From Lachnospiraceae bacterium (lineage in GTDB: Bacteria; Bacillota_A; Clostridia; Lachnospirales; Lachnospiraceae): a stretch of DNA of 11,076 nt. The position numbers and the translations under genes were made by a program. The stretch spans positions 1-11,076 of the forward strand of contig JAEEJD010000154.1 of assembly GCA_016281675.1 (NCBI GenBank), in the 5' to 3' direction. The notes under the pieces were generated by a model. It ran no database searches and was not told where the DNA came from. It saw only the letters and a list, made by a program, of their open reading frames with translations. Positions within the stretch are counted from its first letter, which is position 1. The number at the start of each line of letters is the position of its first letter. Of the stretch, positions 1-7,410 are shown one piece after another.

Positions 1-2793
1 GCTTTCGTCCATCGCTTTGAGGATTTCATCCTCACTCGCACTGATATTCTTTAGTTCAAGACTCTTGAGCTTATTCTCATCGGCCGCTATCTGGGCGGAA
101 ATATTGTCGATCTGTTTCTTGAGATCCTCTTTCTTCTTTTCGTCTGTTTCCTTGTTATATTCCGCAATCAGACGGGCCTTCTCTTTTTCGTTTGCAAGGA
201 TCGATTCGTTTATCTGTTTCGTAAGAGCTTCAAGCTTACTCTCTTTGACAAAATCTTCGGCTGCGGCTCTTAATATCGCGCTTTTTGCTGCCGCGGCATC
301 TTTAGCGTCCAACTCGTCTCCGCCGTCTTCACCGAGCAGTTTTGCGGCCGACTCCGATTCACTGATGCGTTTTGCTATCTCAGCTGCATTGTCTTTAAGC
401 GACTGGGCTATCTCCTCTGCCGTCACATTGTTCGCGATATCGCTGAGTTCTTCCTCTATCTCTGCAAGACGTTCTTTATAATGCGTTACGGTCGGAGATT
501 CCGCCTCGCCGGTATCGATGCTCTCCGCGGCACTGAGCATATCCTCAAGGCGCTCTTTCTCTGCGAGAAGATCCTCTGATTTCTTCTCAACGACTATCTG
601 TCTCGCAAGAGCTTCCTGCACATCCGCAAGTGTTATATCTTCGTCTGCATAAAGCTTTTTATCGTTTGAATTGATGCTGGCTCCGCCGATATAGCTTCCG
701 TCCTCCGCAAACATCCTCACGGTAAGCTTTCCTACATCATTCTTTATGAACGACATGTATGTGAAAGGATTGTCCGCTTTTATCAGATCGTTCGAAAACA
801 GATACAGATTCTGCTGCGCGCTCAGGTTGTAGAAAGCTACCTCCTGGTCGGTGTTGTAATTCTTCGCAACTCCCTCTTTATCGAATGTAAAGCGGAGCTT
901 TATCATATCCGTATTTTCATCTTCTTCGAGTGTGTACGAACCTACATATTTTTCCGCATTCGGATCGATCTTTTCATATCCCGTTGTAATGTTCAGCGGA
1001 CCGTATGAAACTGTCGGGTCGATCGCGCATTTATCTATAAATTCGTCGTTGTTATAAAGCGCTATCGATACCGATTCAACCTCAGTGACAGTCAGAGTCA
1101 GATGCTTTATCGATTCATTCTTGGGCGTCCTCTCACCTATCTGTCTTCCGTCAGACCACAGTTCGAAATGAGTGACATTAAACTCAAAATCATTGGGGAT
1201 ATCGATATAGAGCATGAACTCCTCGGAATCTACGATTGAACGGATACTGTATGTCGCTCCCTTTTTGATTATCGACTGCATTGCGTCAAGGGCATCCTCA
1301 ACCGCGTCACCGCTTCCTTCCGGAGGTGTTCCGAGACCGGCGTGACCTGCCTGTGTAGTAAGCGATTCAACGATAAAATATTCCGAAACCGCGCCGCATG
1401 TTGTCCTGTCAAATTCAAACAGCGTTTTCGAATAGAGGGAAAGCGCATCCTTAAGTGCACTCCTTGCGCTCTCGTACTCTCCGAGCTCTGTATCGTATTC
1501 CTCCAACGACATCTGTCCGAGCGCATTTAGAGCTTCATCATAGATGAGCTGCTGCTTCAGTGTCTCGAGATCGTTCTTTGCAGTGATATAGGCTTTGCGG
1601 GTCTCCATGAGATTGTCATAGCCTTCCGCAATCGCGCTGTCCAGTTCATTGCATGTATTGTTGTATTCCTTCAGGGCACTCTCATATTCAAGTGCGGAAG
1701 CATAAAGAACATAAGGATCGTCTTCAACATATCTGATACCGTCGGTATCACCCTTCCACCACTCTTTGGGGAACTTGAAAAAAAGAATACGCTTTTTGCC
1801 GACCCATGGATCGTCTATCTTTTTCAGAAACTCATCATATTTCTTTTTAAAAGCACGTTTGTCGATCGATCCTCCGTCGAGAGCCTGCTGGACATAAGCG
1901 CTTATCATATTTATGTTCCCGCCGTACTGTTGCTTCATGAGTTCATAATTCGTCATCAGCTCCAGTTTTGCAAGTTCCTCTGCCTGTTTGGCCTCAAACA
2001 CTGTCTGATCGGTTTCCTTTGCGTGCTTCTGAAGGCTTTCGACCATTTGTCTGTCGATATTTGTTGTGACGAAAGCATCCTCAAAGAGATACTGTTCAGT
2101 GATCGTAAAACCTACTTCTTTGCCGAGCTTGTCTTTCGATCTCTGAAGCTTTGTCTTCTCCGAAGAAAGGCTCTTTTTATATCCCTCAAGCTTTTTTTCC
2201 TGCATCTTTATCTGCGCTTCTGTCGCAAGTCCGAGCGCAAGTCTCGCCTTGTTCTTGAGAAGTGTTTTTTCAAGATTGCTGATTCTCTGATTGAGGAAAG
2301 TTATCTCAGCGGTAGAAGTGATTATATCTATATAAATTCCGCTGACTTTTTCGTTTTCCTGCAGCTTAAGATCGTTAATTTTGTGCTTGAGTGTATCGAT
2401 ATCGTACTGAAGCTGTGTCGGCTTGTAGGAGAATTCAAATGCCTCGGCTTCGTTGGGAGTTGTCGGAAATTTGAAGTTCAGGAGCGGTGACCATCTGAAG
2501 GTCTGCATGCTCCTCTCTTTTTCCTTAAGCGAACGGAGAGCGGATTCTCTTGCAGCCTGCTTTGCCTCTATCTGCATCTCGATCGCTTCTATCTTTTCGG
2601 AATTGCAAATAGCTACGGTTTTTGCCGTAGCAAGTGAAAGTATGGTCTGGCGGCGTGCTGCCGATGCCTTTTCGGGGAAAGTGAGCACTAGCGAAGAAGC
2701 GGCCAGAACGGTCGTAAGGAATCCCGCGATAAAACGCTTTGTCAATAATCGCGCATTATTCGATTTTCCTCTCTTTTCTTCTGTAAATCTCAT
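1..2793 (-). CDS. TolC-like secreted coiled-coil protein, C-terminus beyond left edge
   Basis: The reading frame is open from an ATG at 2793 to the window edge, giving 931 residues with no stop, so the C-terminus is missing. Residues 20-46 form a signal peptide (hydrophobic stretch FIAGFLTTVLAASSLVL, cleavage probably after KASA at 46). Residues about 50-228 and 255-465 look like the two helical repeats of TolC/outer-membrane efflux proteins. Examples are the segment LGLATEAQIKMQEKKLEGYK (187-206), and ALGQMSLEEYDTELGEYESA (424-443) followed by a helix ending near FDRTT. A beta-rich stretch (about 510-705) follows, then a long charged coiled coil from about 720 to the edge (EKKSEDLLAEKERLEDML, later ALTKQINESILANEKEK). 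This is much longer than ordinary TolC proteins (about 430-500 residues). An AGGG ribosome binding site sits 6 nt before the ATG. It is the last gene visible in the operon, 27 nt after the MORN gene. The TolC resemblance is by pattern only; a role in export or as a cell-surface spacer is inference. Confidence 0.72.
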   Translation of the reverse strand, partial: MRFTEEKRGKSNNARLLTKRFIAGFLTTVLAASSLVLTFPEKASAARRQTILSLATAKTVAICNSEKIEAIEMQIEAKQAARESALRSLKEKERSMQTFRWSPLLNFKFPTTPNEAEAFEFSYKPTQLQYDIDTLKHKINDLKLQENEKVSGIYIDIITSTAEITFLNQRISNLEKTLLKNKARLALGLATEAQIKMQEKKLEGYKKSLSSEKTKLQRSKDKLGKEVGFTITEQYLFEDAFVTTNIDRQMVESLQKHAKETDQTVFEAKQAEELAKLELMTNYELMKQQYGGNINMISAYVQQALDGGSIDKRAFKKKYDEFLKKIDDPWVGKKRILFFKFPKEWWKGDTDGIRYVEDDPYVLYASALEYESALKEYNNTCNELDSAIAEGYDNLMETRKAYITAKNDLETLKQQLIYDEALNALGQMSLEEYDTELGEYESARSALKDALSLYSKTLFEFDRTTCGAVSEYFIVESLTTQAGHAGLGTPPEGSGDAVEDALDAMQSIIKKGATYSIRSIVDSEEFMLYIDIPNDFEFNVTHFELWSDGRQIGERTPKNESIKHLTLTVTEVESVSIALYNNDEFIDKCAIDPTVSYGPLNITTGYEKIDPNAEKYVGSYTLEEDENTDMIKLRFTFDKEGVAKNYNTDQEVAFYNLSAQQNLYLFSNDLIKADNPFTYMSFIKNDVGKLTVRMFAEDGSYIGGASINSNDKKLYADEDITLADVQEALARQIVVEKKSEDLLAEKERLEDMLSAAESIDTGEAESPTVTHYKERLAEIEEELSDIANNVTAEEIAQSLKDNAAEIAKRISESESAAKLLGEDGGDELDAKDAAAAKSAILRAAAEDFVKESKLEALTKQINESILANEKEKARLIAEYNKETDEKKKEDLKKQIDNISAQIAADENKLKSLELKNISASEDEILKAMDES

Positions 2794-2820
2794 GGCTTTC
2801 CCTGCTATAAATCCAAATGA

Positions 2821-4059
2821 TTATTCTATGTCCGCAAGACTCTCCGTCATGATGTAATAAAAACTGAACGTATCCACTCCCGGATCCGTCACAAAGATGT
2901 ATAACAGGCCGTCCTTGTGATAGGTGTGAAGATAGACCTTATAATCATGGTCGTAATCTTTGATCTCGTTATACTCCGTGAATACAGAACTGATCGTAAT
3001 ATCCGCGGGTCCGTTTATGACGATACCCTTTGACTTTTCGTTTAATTTGTTGACTGCAAGTATCTCGGGAAGTGTCGCGTATGAACTTCCGACATATATC
3101 GGCTCGCCGAGATAATTGACAAGTTCGCTGAATGTGTTAATACGTCCTCCGGCTGTCGGGAAACTGTCCTTGAGAACATAGATCATCTCTACACTGGCTT
3201 CGGCTTCCACGGAGTTTTCGTCAAGATATTCAACGCTCATCGCGTTTATCTCGGGCATGTATCTTACTCTCTCCGAATCCGATTCGTAGATTGTTGTCTC
3301 TCCGTTGTATGACGAAGCGACTTCGGATGCCGACTTGCCGATAAGATCGCTGTACTTGATATCATCAACCGAGAACATTCCGTTGAATACGGGATTATGT
3401 CCCATATCGAAGAGAATTCCATCCCCCTCTTTCATGTTGAGTGCGAATTCGCCTTCGTACTCAAGGCTTCCGTTCGTGCGGTAGAGCTTTCCGTTTCCGC
3501 TGTGCAGATTTTCGTGGAATGAACCCTGGTAAAAAAGAGTTCCGTCCTGGTAGTACTGCGTTCCGACATTCTCGTACATGCTGTTGGCGAAATTGCCCTG
3601 ATAAACCACAAAACCGGCGGGATTCATAAGGGTTCCCTGTCCGTTGCAGGCACCTTTCGAAACCTCACCCTCGTACGCCAGGTATCCCGATTTTCCCTTT
3701 ATCCTTACGGTTCCCTTTGCGAACTTAAGAAGCACATTGTTGTAAGCGTATGTCTTGATACCGTCGTTCTGTCTTCCCGGGAACAGTCCGCTCCAGGAGC
3801 TTACAAGAAACGCTATTGAAAGCACTCCGATTACCATAACCGCGGCGAAAGCAAGGCGTCTGCTGACAAGCCAGCGTCCTATTGTATAGTAATCGTCCTT
3901 GTGACGCGGCTTGACATTCAGGGTCTTTGTAAAGAAAGTCCTGAGCAGCTCGGTAGCCCTCGTCAGAAGGAAGCTCGGCTTTGTATAAAGCTTAGCCTTT
4001 GTGACGAAGGGCGTAAATTTAGCTTTTATAGTTTGTAATAGTGTTTTTAACGGGTTCAC
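2821..4059 (-). CDS. Membrane-anchored MORN-repeat protein
   Basis: A 412-residue protein with a GTG start. The basic N-terminus (1-68, about nine Lys/Arg in the first 40) should be cytoplasmic. One membrane helix follows at about 69-91 (LAFAAVMVIGVLSIAFLVSS), then about 320 residues predicted outside the membrane. Residues 126-231 carry MORN-type repeats in an exact 24-residue period: YEGEVSKGACNGQGTL, YQGNFANSMYENVGTQYY, YQGSFHENLHSGNGKLY, YEGEFALNMKEGDGILF, then a partial FNGMF. The C-terminal 180 residues are a mixed alpha/beta domain I do not recognise. The start is chosen because AGGAG lies 12 nt upstream and no in-frame ATG is nearby; the spacing is rather long. The upstream gene's stop (TAG) lies inside that binding site, which suggests translational coupling. 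MORN repeats in bacteria often act as interaction surfaces; a scaffolding role here is inference. Confidence 0.85.
   Translation of the reverse strand: MNPLKTLLQTIKAKFTPFVTKAKLYTKPSFLLTRATELLRTFFTKTLNVKPRHKDDYYTIGRWLVSRRLAFAAVMVIGVLSIAFLVSSWSGLFPGRQNDGIKTYAYNNVLLKFAKGTVRIKGKSGYLAYEGEVSKGACNGQGTLMNPAGFVVYQGNFANSMYENVGTQYYQDGTLFYQGSFHENLHSGNGKLYRTNGSLEYEGEFALNMKEGDGILFDMGHNPVFNGMFSVDDIKYSDLIGKSASEVASSYNGETTIYESDSERVRYMPEINAMSVEYLDENSVEAEASVEMIYVLKDSFPTAGGRINTFSELVNYLGEPIYVGSSYATLPEILAVNKLNEKSKGIVINGPADITISSVFTEYNEIKDYDHDYKVYLHTYHKDGLLYIFVTDPGVDTFSFYYIMTESLADIE
3367..3684 (-). repeat. MORN repeat block (four full repeats plus one partial)
   Basis: Tandem protein repeats within the MORN gene, starting at residues 126, 150, 174, 198 and 222, so every unit is exactly 24 residues (72 nt). 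The shared pattern is Y-x-G-x-(F/V)-x(5)-x-x-G-x-G-x-(L/Q)-(Y/M/F). The underlying DNA is well diverged between units, so these are old protein repeats and not a recent DNA expansion. Confidence 0.8.
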
Positions 4060-4071
4060 GTTCTGTTATAT

Positions 4072-4076
4072 CTCCT
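4072..4076 (-). promoter_or_regulatory. Ribosome binding site of the MORN gene, overlapping the upstream stop
   Basis: AGGAG on the minus strand, 12 nt before the GTG at 4059. It shares bases with the TAG stop of the preceding gene (4075-4077). This site supports the GTG start and suggests coupled translation of the two membrane proteins. Confidence 0.6.
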
Positions 4077-6546
4077 ACAAACTTTCACGTCCGTCCATGT
4101 GGAGCTCACCGTAGAATCCATCGGTAGCCGCTCCGTCGAGGTAACGCTCACACTCAAATAAATACCATTTCGACAGTTCATCGTCGGGTGATTCACGGAG
4201 TATCTCCGAGAACATTCCCCTTGCCATGTAGAAATCACGCGCATAAAAGAGCTTCAGCGCATCCGAGAAATGCTTGTTCTGTCTGACCTTCCTGCTCCTT
4301 ACCGGCGAAGGTTCTGCATCAAGCGCCTCGTATAGTTTTATTCTTCTTTCCGTGTCTGAGGGATTCGGGATTATAAATCCGATGTATCTGTAATCTCCGC
4401 TGCTGTTTTCGTGCTCGATCAGCTCTTCCGTGAGCACGAGGGGCAGTCTCATCTGCCTGAACCACTCCGCATAGGTTTCAAGAATATCCGCCTCTTCCGA
4501 AGCTATACATACACATGCCTGCTTATCGCTTCCTGCGATACCGTATATGTACGGAGCGTAATGAAGAATCATTGACGATCCGGCAAAGCCGAGTGCCTTT
4601 TCCTCATAAAGCCTTAGCATAAGGTCATTACCGAATCCGGCCGCATTCTTGTTGTCATCGGTAAACAGGAATTTGAGTTCCGACAGAGTATCATTCTCTG
4701 AAATGAGGATTCCGTCATATTCCTCGCGGCATTTCTCGGCGATGGTAAGAAGAGAATTCTTCTTTTCTATCTCCGAAACGGTAAGTTTTTTACCGGCTTT
4801 TGAAGGAACCGTAAGAAGCGCGATCGCACCGCTTAAGCTTACTGCGCTTCCGCTTTCCACCTCGGTAATCGACTGCTTCTTTAATATCCTTTCAATGCTC
4901 TTTGGAGCAAATCTGAAATATGCTTCGTATGTCAGATATTTGATTCTGTTGCTGCTTACTATACTCTTTCTGATCTCGGCAAGACTGTTCCACATATAGT
5001 TGATGTCCCTGCCGATCACTTCGGGTTTTTCAATCTCCTCACCCGTGGTCGCCACGATCTTGAGAGCCTGCTGGAACTGTCTGAGATCCCTGTTCTGCAG
5101 AAGTATATATAAAAGACCTGCGATCGTACCTACTCCGAATACGGACAGAGCTACCACAAAGAGTCCTTTGTACCGCTTGAAAAGTCCGTCGAAAGTGAAT
5201 CTGTCATCAGCTATAACAACCGCGCTGTATCCGCTGTAACCCGATGAGGAAAGATTGGTCGCAAGAACGAGTTTTCTGCTTCCTGCGATCGGTACATTAC
5301 CATAGGTGTACGCATTTCCTGCGCTGATACTCTCAAGCATCTTCTCAACTTCATTTCCGTAGATATTTCCGATGCTGTCCCTGTTGTTTCCGCTTATGCT
5401 CATCACGATCCTGCCGGTGAGAGTATCCGTTATCAGGATATCTTCCACGTCAAGTGCGGAAGAGGAAGCTCTTCTGTCCAGTCTGTCGGTTATGATCTCG
5501 TATTCGTCCGTATCATAAAGTTCTTCCGACGAAAGGTTCATTAGTCCGTAACCGTCGAATATTCCCTGCGCATCCGAAGACACGATCTCCGTATAGTAAC
5601 CGATGGTTGACCTTCTCATTCCGGTGATCATAAAGAACAGCGCTAAAGTACATCCTAAAAGCAAAAGAATTTCGTATCCGAAAACAAGGTATACCGCTCT
5701 TCTTCTGTTCTGAAGAAGTATAAAGACCGCAGCCATAACCATTGCGCCGAAGAGTACGGCCGCAACAAAGATTGAAGGCGGAACTCCTACAGCGTTTACA
5801 TATTTTCCGGGGTCTACCGATTTTCTCTCAAAAAGATTTGCCACGGTCTCGTCAACCGCAAAAGTACCGGGCTCCGAATTATCATATCGAAGGACGAAAA
5901 CATCATCCTGATAACGGGCTTCGGTATAATATCTGGGAAGTACACTTTCGCTGTATGTGATATCTTTTAATTTGCTCTCCGCTTCCTCCCATTTCTCTTT
6001 GTCTTCGGCGGAAGGATCCGAAACAGCGATCAGGTCTCCGCTTCCGAGTTCGTAGGCATATGCCTGCTGCCCGTTATCGGAAATCGCGGTTATGATGAAC
6101 TTGTCTTCGCCGCCTGTAAGATGTGAAAAACGTGATTCCGACGGAATTCTGAATGCAGGTGAAATAAACTGCATCTGCAGATCGGTATTGTATTTGGCTA
6201 TGACGTATTTTGTGATAAGTCTGCCGTTATCATTTACTTTCTTTGAATAAACCGCGCAGATACTCTCGCCGGCTATATCCGTATCTTCGATATTCCATCC
6301 CTTGAGATATGTATCCGTTTTGGTGGCATAAAGCTTGAGAACTTTGCCTTTGAGATCCATTTTCCAGATAAGGCCGTTGTTTCCGAAATTGTCGGACACA
6401 AAAAGCTCGTCTTCAATCTTTACATAGGAATTTGATGTGGTGTAATCCGTTCCCGGCTTTTTATAACCGTAAAAAACCACTGCTCCTACCGCCACCACGG
6501 CCATCCATATTATGATTGCTGCAATCAGTTCCCTAATTCTTCTCAT
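4075..6546 (-). CDS. Membrane sensor protein with degenerate class III nucleotide cyclase domain
   Basis: An 823-residue protein, ATG start with GGAG 9 nt upstream. Layout: membrane helix 8-28; extracytoplasmic domain about 29-257; helices about 258-278 and 285-309; second extracytoplasmic domain about 310-460, possibly Cache/PAS-like; helix about 461-483; linker about 484-542; cyclase-like region about 543-745; C-terminal helical segment about 756-803. The cyclase resemblance rests on RFAPKSIERILKKQSITEVE (545-564), which parallels the RFVP...L...SI..V lead-in of bacterial adenylate/guanylate cyclases. It also rests on the tail ALKLFYARDFYMARGMFSEI...PDD..SKWYLFECERYL, which matches the TPR-like extension common in that family. 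The catalytic core is gone: the LFSDIR metal motif reads ALLTVPS (576-582), and the DAVNLASR motif with catalytic Asn and Arg has no equivalent near 680-690. Cyclase activity is therefore unlikely; a sensing or scaffold role is inferred. It starts 18 nt after the kinase-like gene. Confidence 0.75.
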   Translation of the reverse strand: MRRIRELIAAIIIWMAVVAVGAVVFYGYKKPGTDYTTSNSYVKIEDELFVSDNFGNNGLIWKMDLKGKVLKLYATKTDTYLKGWNIEDTDIAGESICAVYSKKVNDNGRLITKYVIAKYNTDLQMQFISPAFRIPSESRFSHLTGGEDKFIITAISDNGQQAYAYELGSGDLIAVSDPSAEDKEKWEEAESKLKDITYSESVLPRYYTEARYQDDVFVLRYDNSEPGTFAVDETVANLFERKSVDPGKYVNAVGVPPSIFVAAVLFGAMVMAAVFILLQNRRRAVYLVFGYEILLLLGCTLALFFMITGMRRSTIGYYTEIVSSDAQGIFDGYGLMNLSSEELYDTDEYEIITDRLDRRASSSALDVEDILITDTLTGRIVMSISGNNRDSIGNIYGNEVEKMLESISAGNAYTYGNVPIAGSRKLVLATNLSSSGYSGYSAVVIADDRFTFDGLFKRYKGLFVVALSVFGVGTIAGLLYILLQNRDLRQFQQALKIVATTGEEIEKPEVIGRDINYMWNSLAEIRKSIVSSNRIKYLTYEAYFRFAPKSIERILKKQSITEVESGSAVSLSGAIALLTVPSKAGKKLTVSEIEKKNSLLTIAEKCREEYDGILISENDTLSELKFLFTDDNKNAAGFGNDLMLRLYEEKALGFAGSSMILHYAPYIYGIAGSDKQACVCIASEEADILETYAEWFRQMRLPLVLTEELIEHENSSGDYRYIGFIIPNPSDTERRIKLYEALDAEPSPVRSRKVRQNKHFSDALKLFYARDFYMARGMFSEILRESPDDELSKWYLFECERYLDGAATDGFYGELHMDGRESL

Positions 6547-6564
6547 CTGTGATTACTCCACAAT

Positions 6565-7410
6565 TTATTGCAAAAGCGATTCCAGTCCGATTTTTTCGAA
6601 GCTCCTGATGAATAAGCGAAGCCACGGAGCATCTCCGAAAAACAGGTTAGTAAGAAACGTTACTATCACGAACAGCGCAAGGATTATGCTGACCCAGAGA
6701 AATATCCTGAAAAATGTCTGGCGGTTTCTGTTGAACCAGGCCTTGATTGCCGGCTTGAATCCGCGTTTTCTCTCCGGTTCCGCTGCCATCTCTACATCTT
6801 TGTAGAGTTCCTTGAAGCTTGAATAACTGTTCTTTTCCGTTTTCTTCCTGAGAAGCACATAGCTGTTGGCTTTTCTTTTGGCCTTAGGCTCAAGCATCTT
6901 CGTCAGGATTCTCGCGCATTCAAGGGCGCAGCCCTGTTCTCCGATCGTAGGATCAAGATCTGTAAGATCGATACGGTAGCTGAGTGATACGGCTCCGTCT
7001 CTTGCGAGCTGTATCTCCCTCTGCTTAAGCACAAGATAAAGAATCGGCCAGGGCAGGCTGCATGTCATGCACGCAATTATCAGATTTACGCATATCTCCT
7101 CGCATTCATGCAGGGAAAGTGCGTTGCCCATGTAGAAATCTTCAAGCGCTCTCTCCTGAACATACGGATAAACGATGAAAAACTTTCCCTCGTCCGTAAA
7201 CATGTTCAGCACTGTATTCTGTTCTATATAATCAGCTTTATCGTATACCTCGATAAAACGCCGCATCGTATAGTGGTCTTCTATCGCGAGGACTGTGACG
7301 GACTCGCCTGTTCCGCTCTCTAAATCCTCACATATCGTGACCTCGTTTACGTCGCTCCGTTTTACCCTGTGTAAGGTTTTATACCGAAGCTGCCTTATTT
7401 GCTCGCTCAT
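6565..7410 (-). CDS. Membrane-anchored protein kinase-like protein, probable pseudokinase
   Basis: A 281-residue protein. The kinase-like fold is suggested by a beta-rich N-lobe (YKTLHRVKRSDVNEVTI, ESVTVLAIED), a hinge-like segment FFIVYPYVQERALEDFY (77-93), helices about 98-125, and a catalytic-loop-like stretch VLKQREIQLARDGAVSLSYR (127-146) followed by IDLTDLD. Key residues are missing: no VAIK lysine, QREIQL where HRDxxxxN would be, and no DFG. One membrane helix at about 233-257 (FFRIFLWVSIILALFVIVTF) leaves a short extracytoplasmic tail. The start at 7410 is chosen because GGAG lies 6 nt upstream; a TTG at 7437 in the same frame has no comparable support. The gene overlaps the preceding one by 32 nt. 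The plan of cytoplasmic pseudokinase plus one helix recalls EssB/YukC of type VII secretion, but the large outer domain of EssB is absent, so I do not assign it there. Kinase homology is weak and needs a profile search. Confidence 0.6.
   Translation of the reverse strand: MSEQIRQLRYKTLHRVKRSDVNEVTICEDLESGTGESVTVLAIEDHYTMRRFIEVYDKADYIEQNTVLNMFTDEGKFFIVYPYVQERALEDFYMGNALSLHECEEICVNLIIACMTCSLPWPILYLVLKQREIQLARDGAVSLSYRIDLTDLDPTIGEQGCALECARILTKMLEPKAKRKANSYVLLRKKTEKNSYSSFKELYKDVEMAAEPERKRGFKPAIKAWFNRNRQTFFRIFLWVSIILALFVIVTFLTNLFFGDAPWLRLFIRSFEKIGLESLLQ

Noticed and set aside
1930..2490. 186-codon open frame on the plus strand, with other open plus-strand frames at 17-481 and 2453-2857
   Set aside because: All lie opposite the continuous TolC-like coding frame, whose signal peptide and helical repeats are clear; their Ser/Leu/Phe-rich translations are what an antisense coiled coil gives.
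4312..4920. Active adenylate or guanylate cyclase
   Set aside because: The metal-binding aspartates and the catalytic Asn/Arg motif cannot be found, so I call the domain degenerate.
6565..7410. EssB/YukC subunit of a type VII secretion system
   Set aside because: Only the general plan is similar; the extracytoplasmic domain is missing and no WXG100, EssC or other type VII gene is present.
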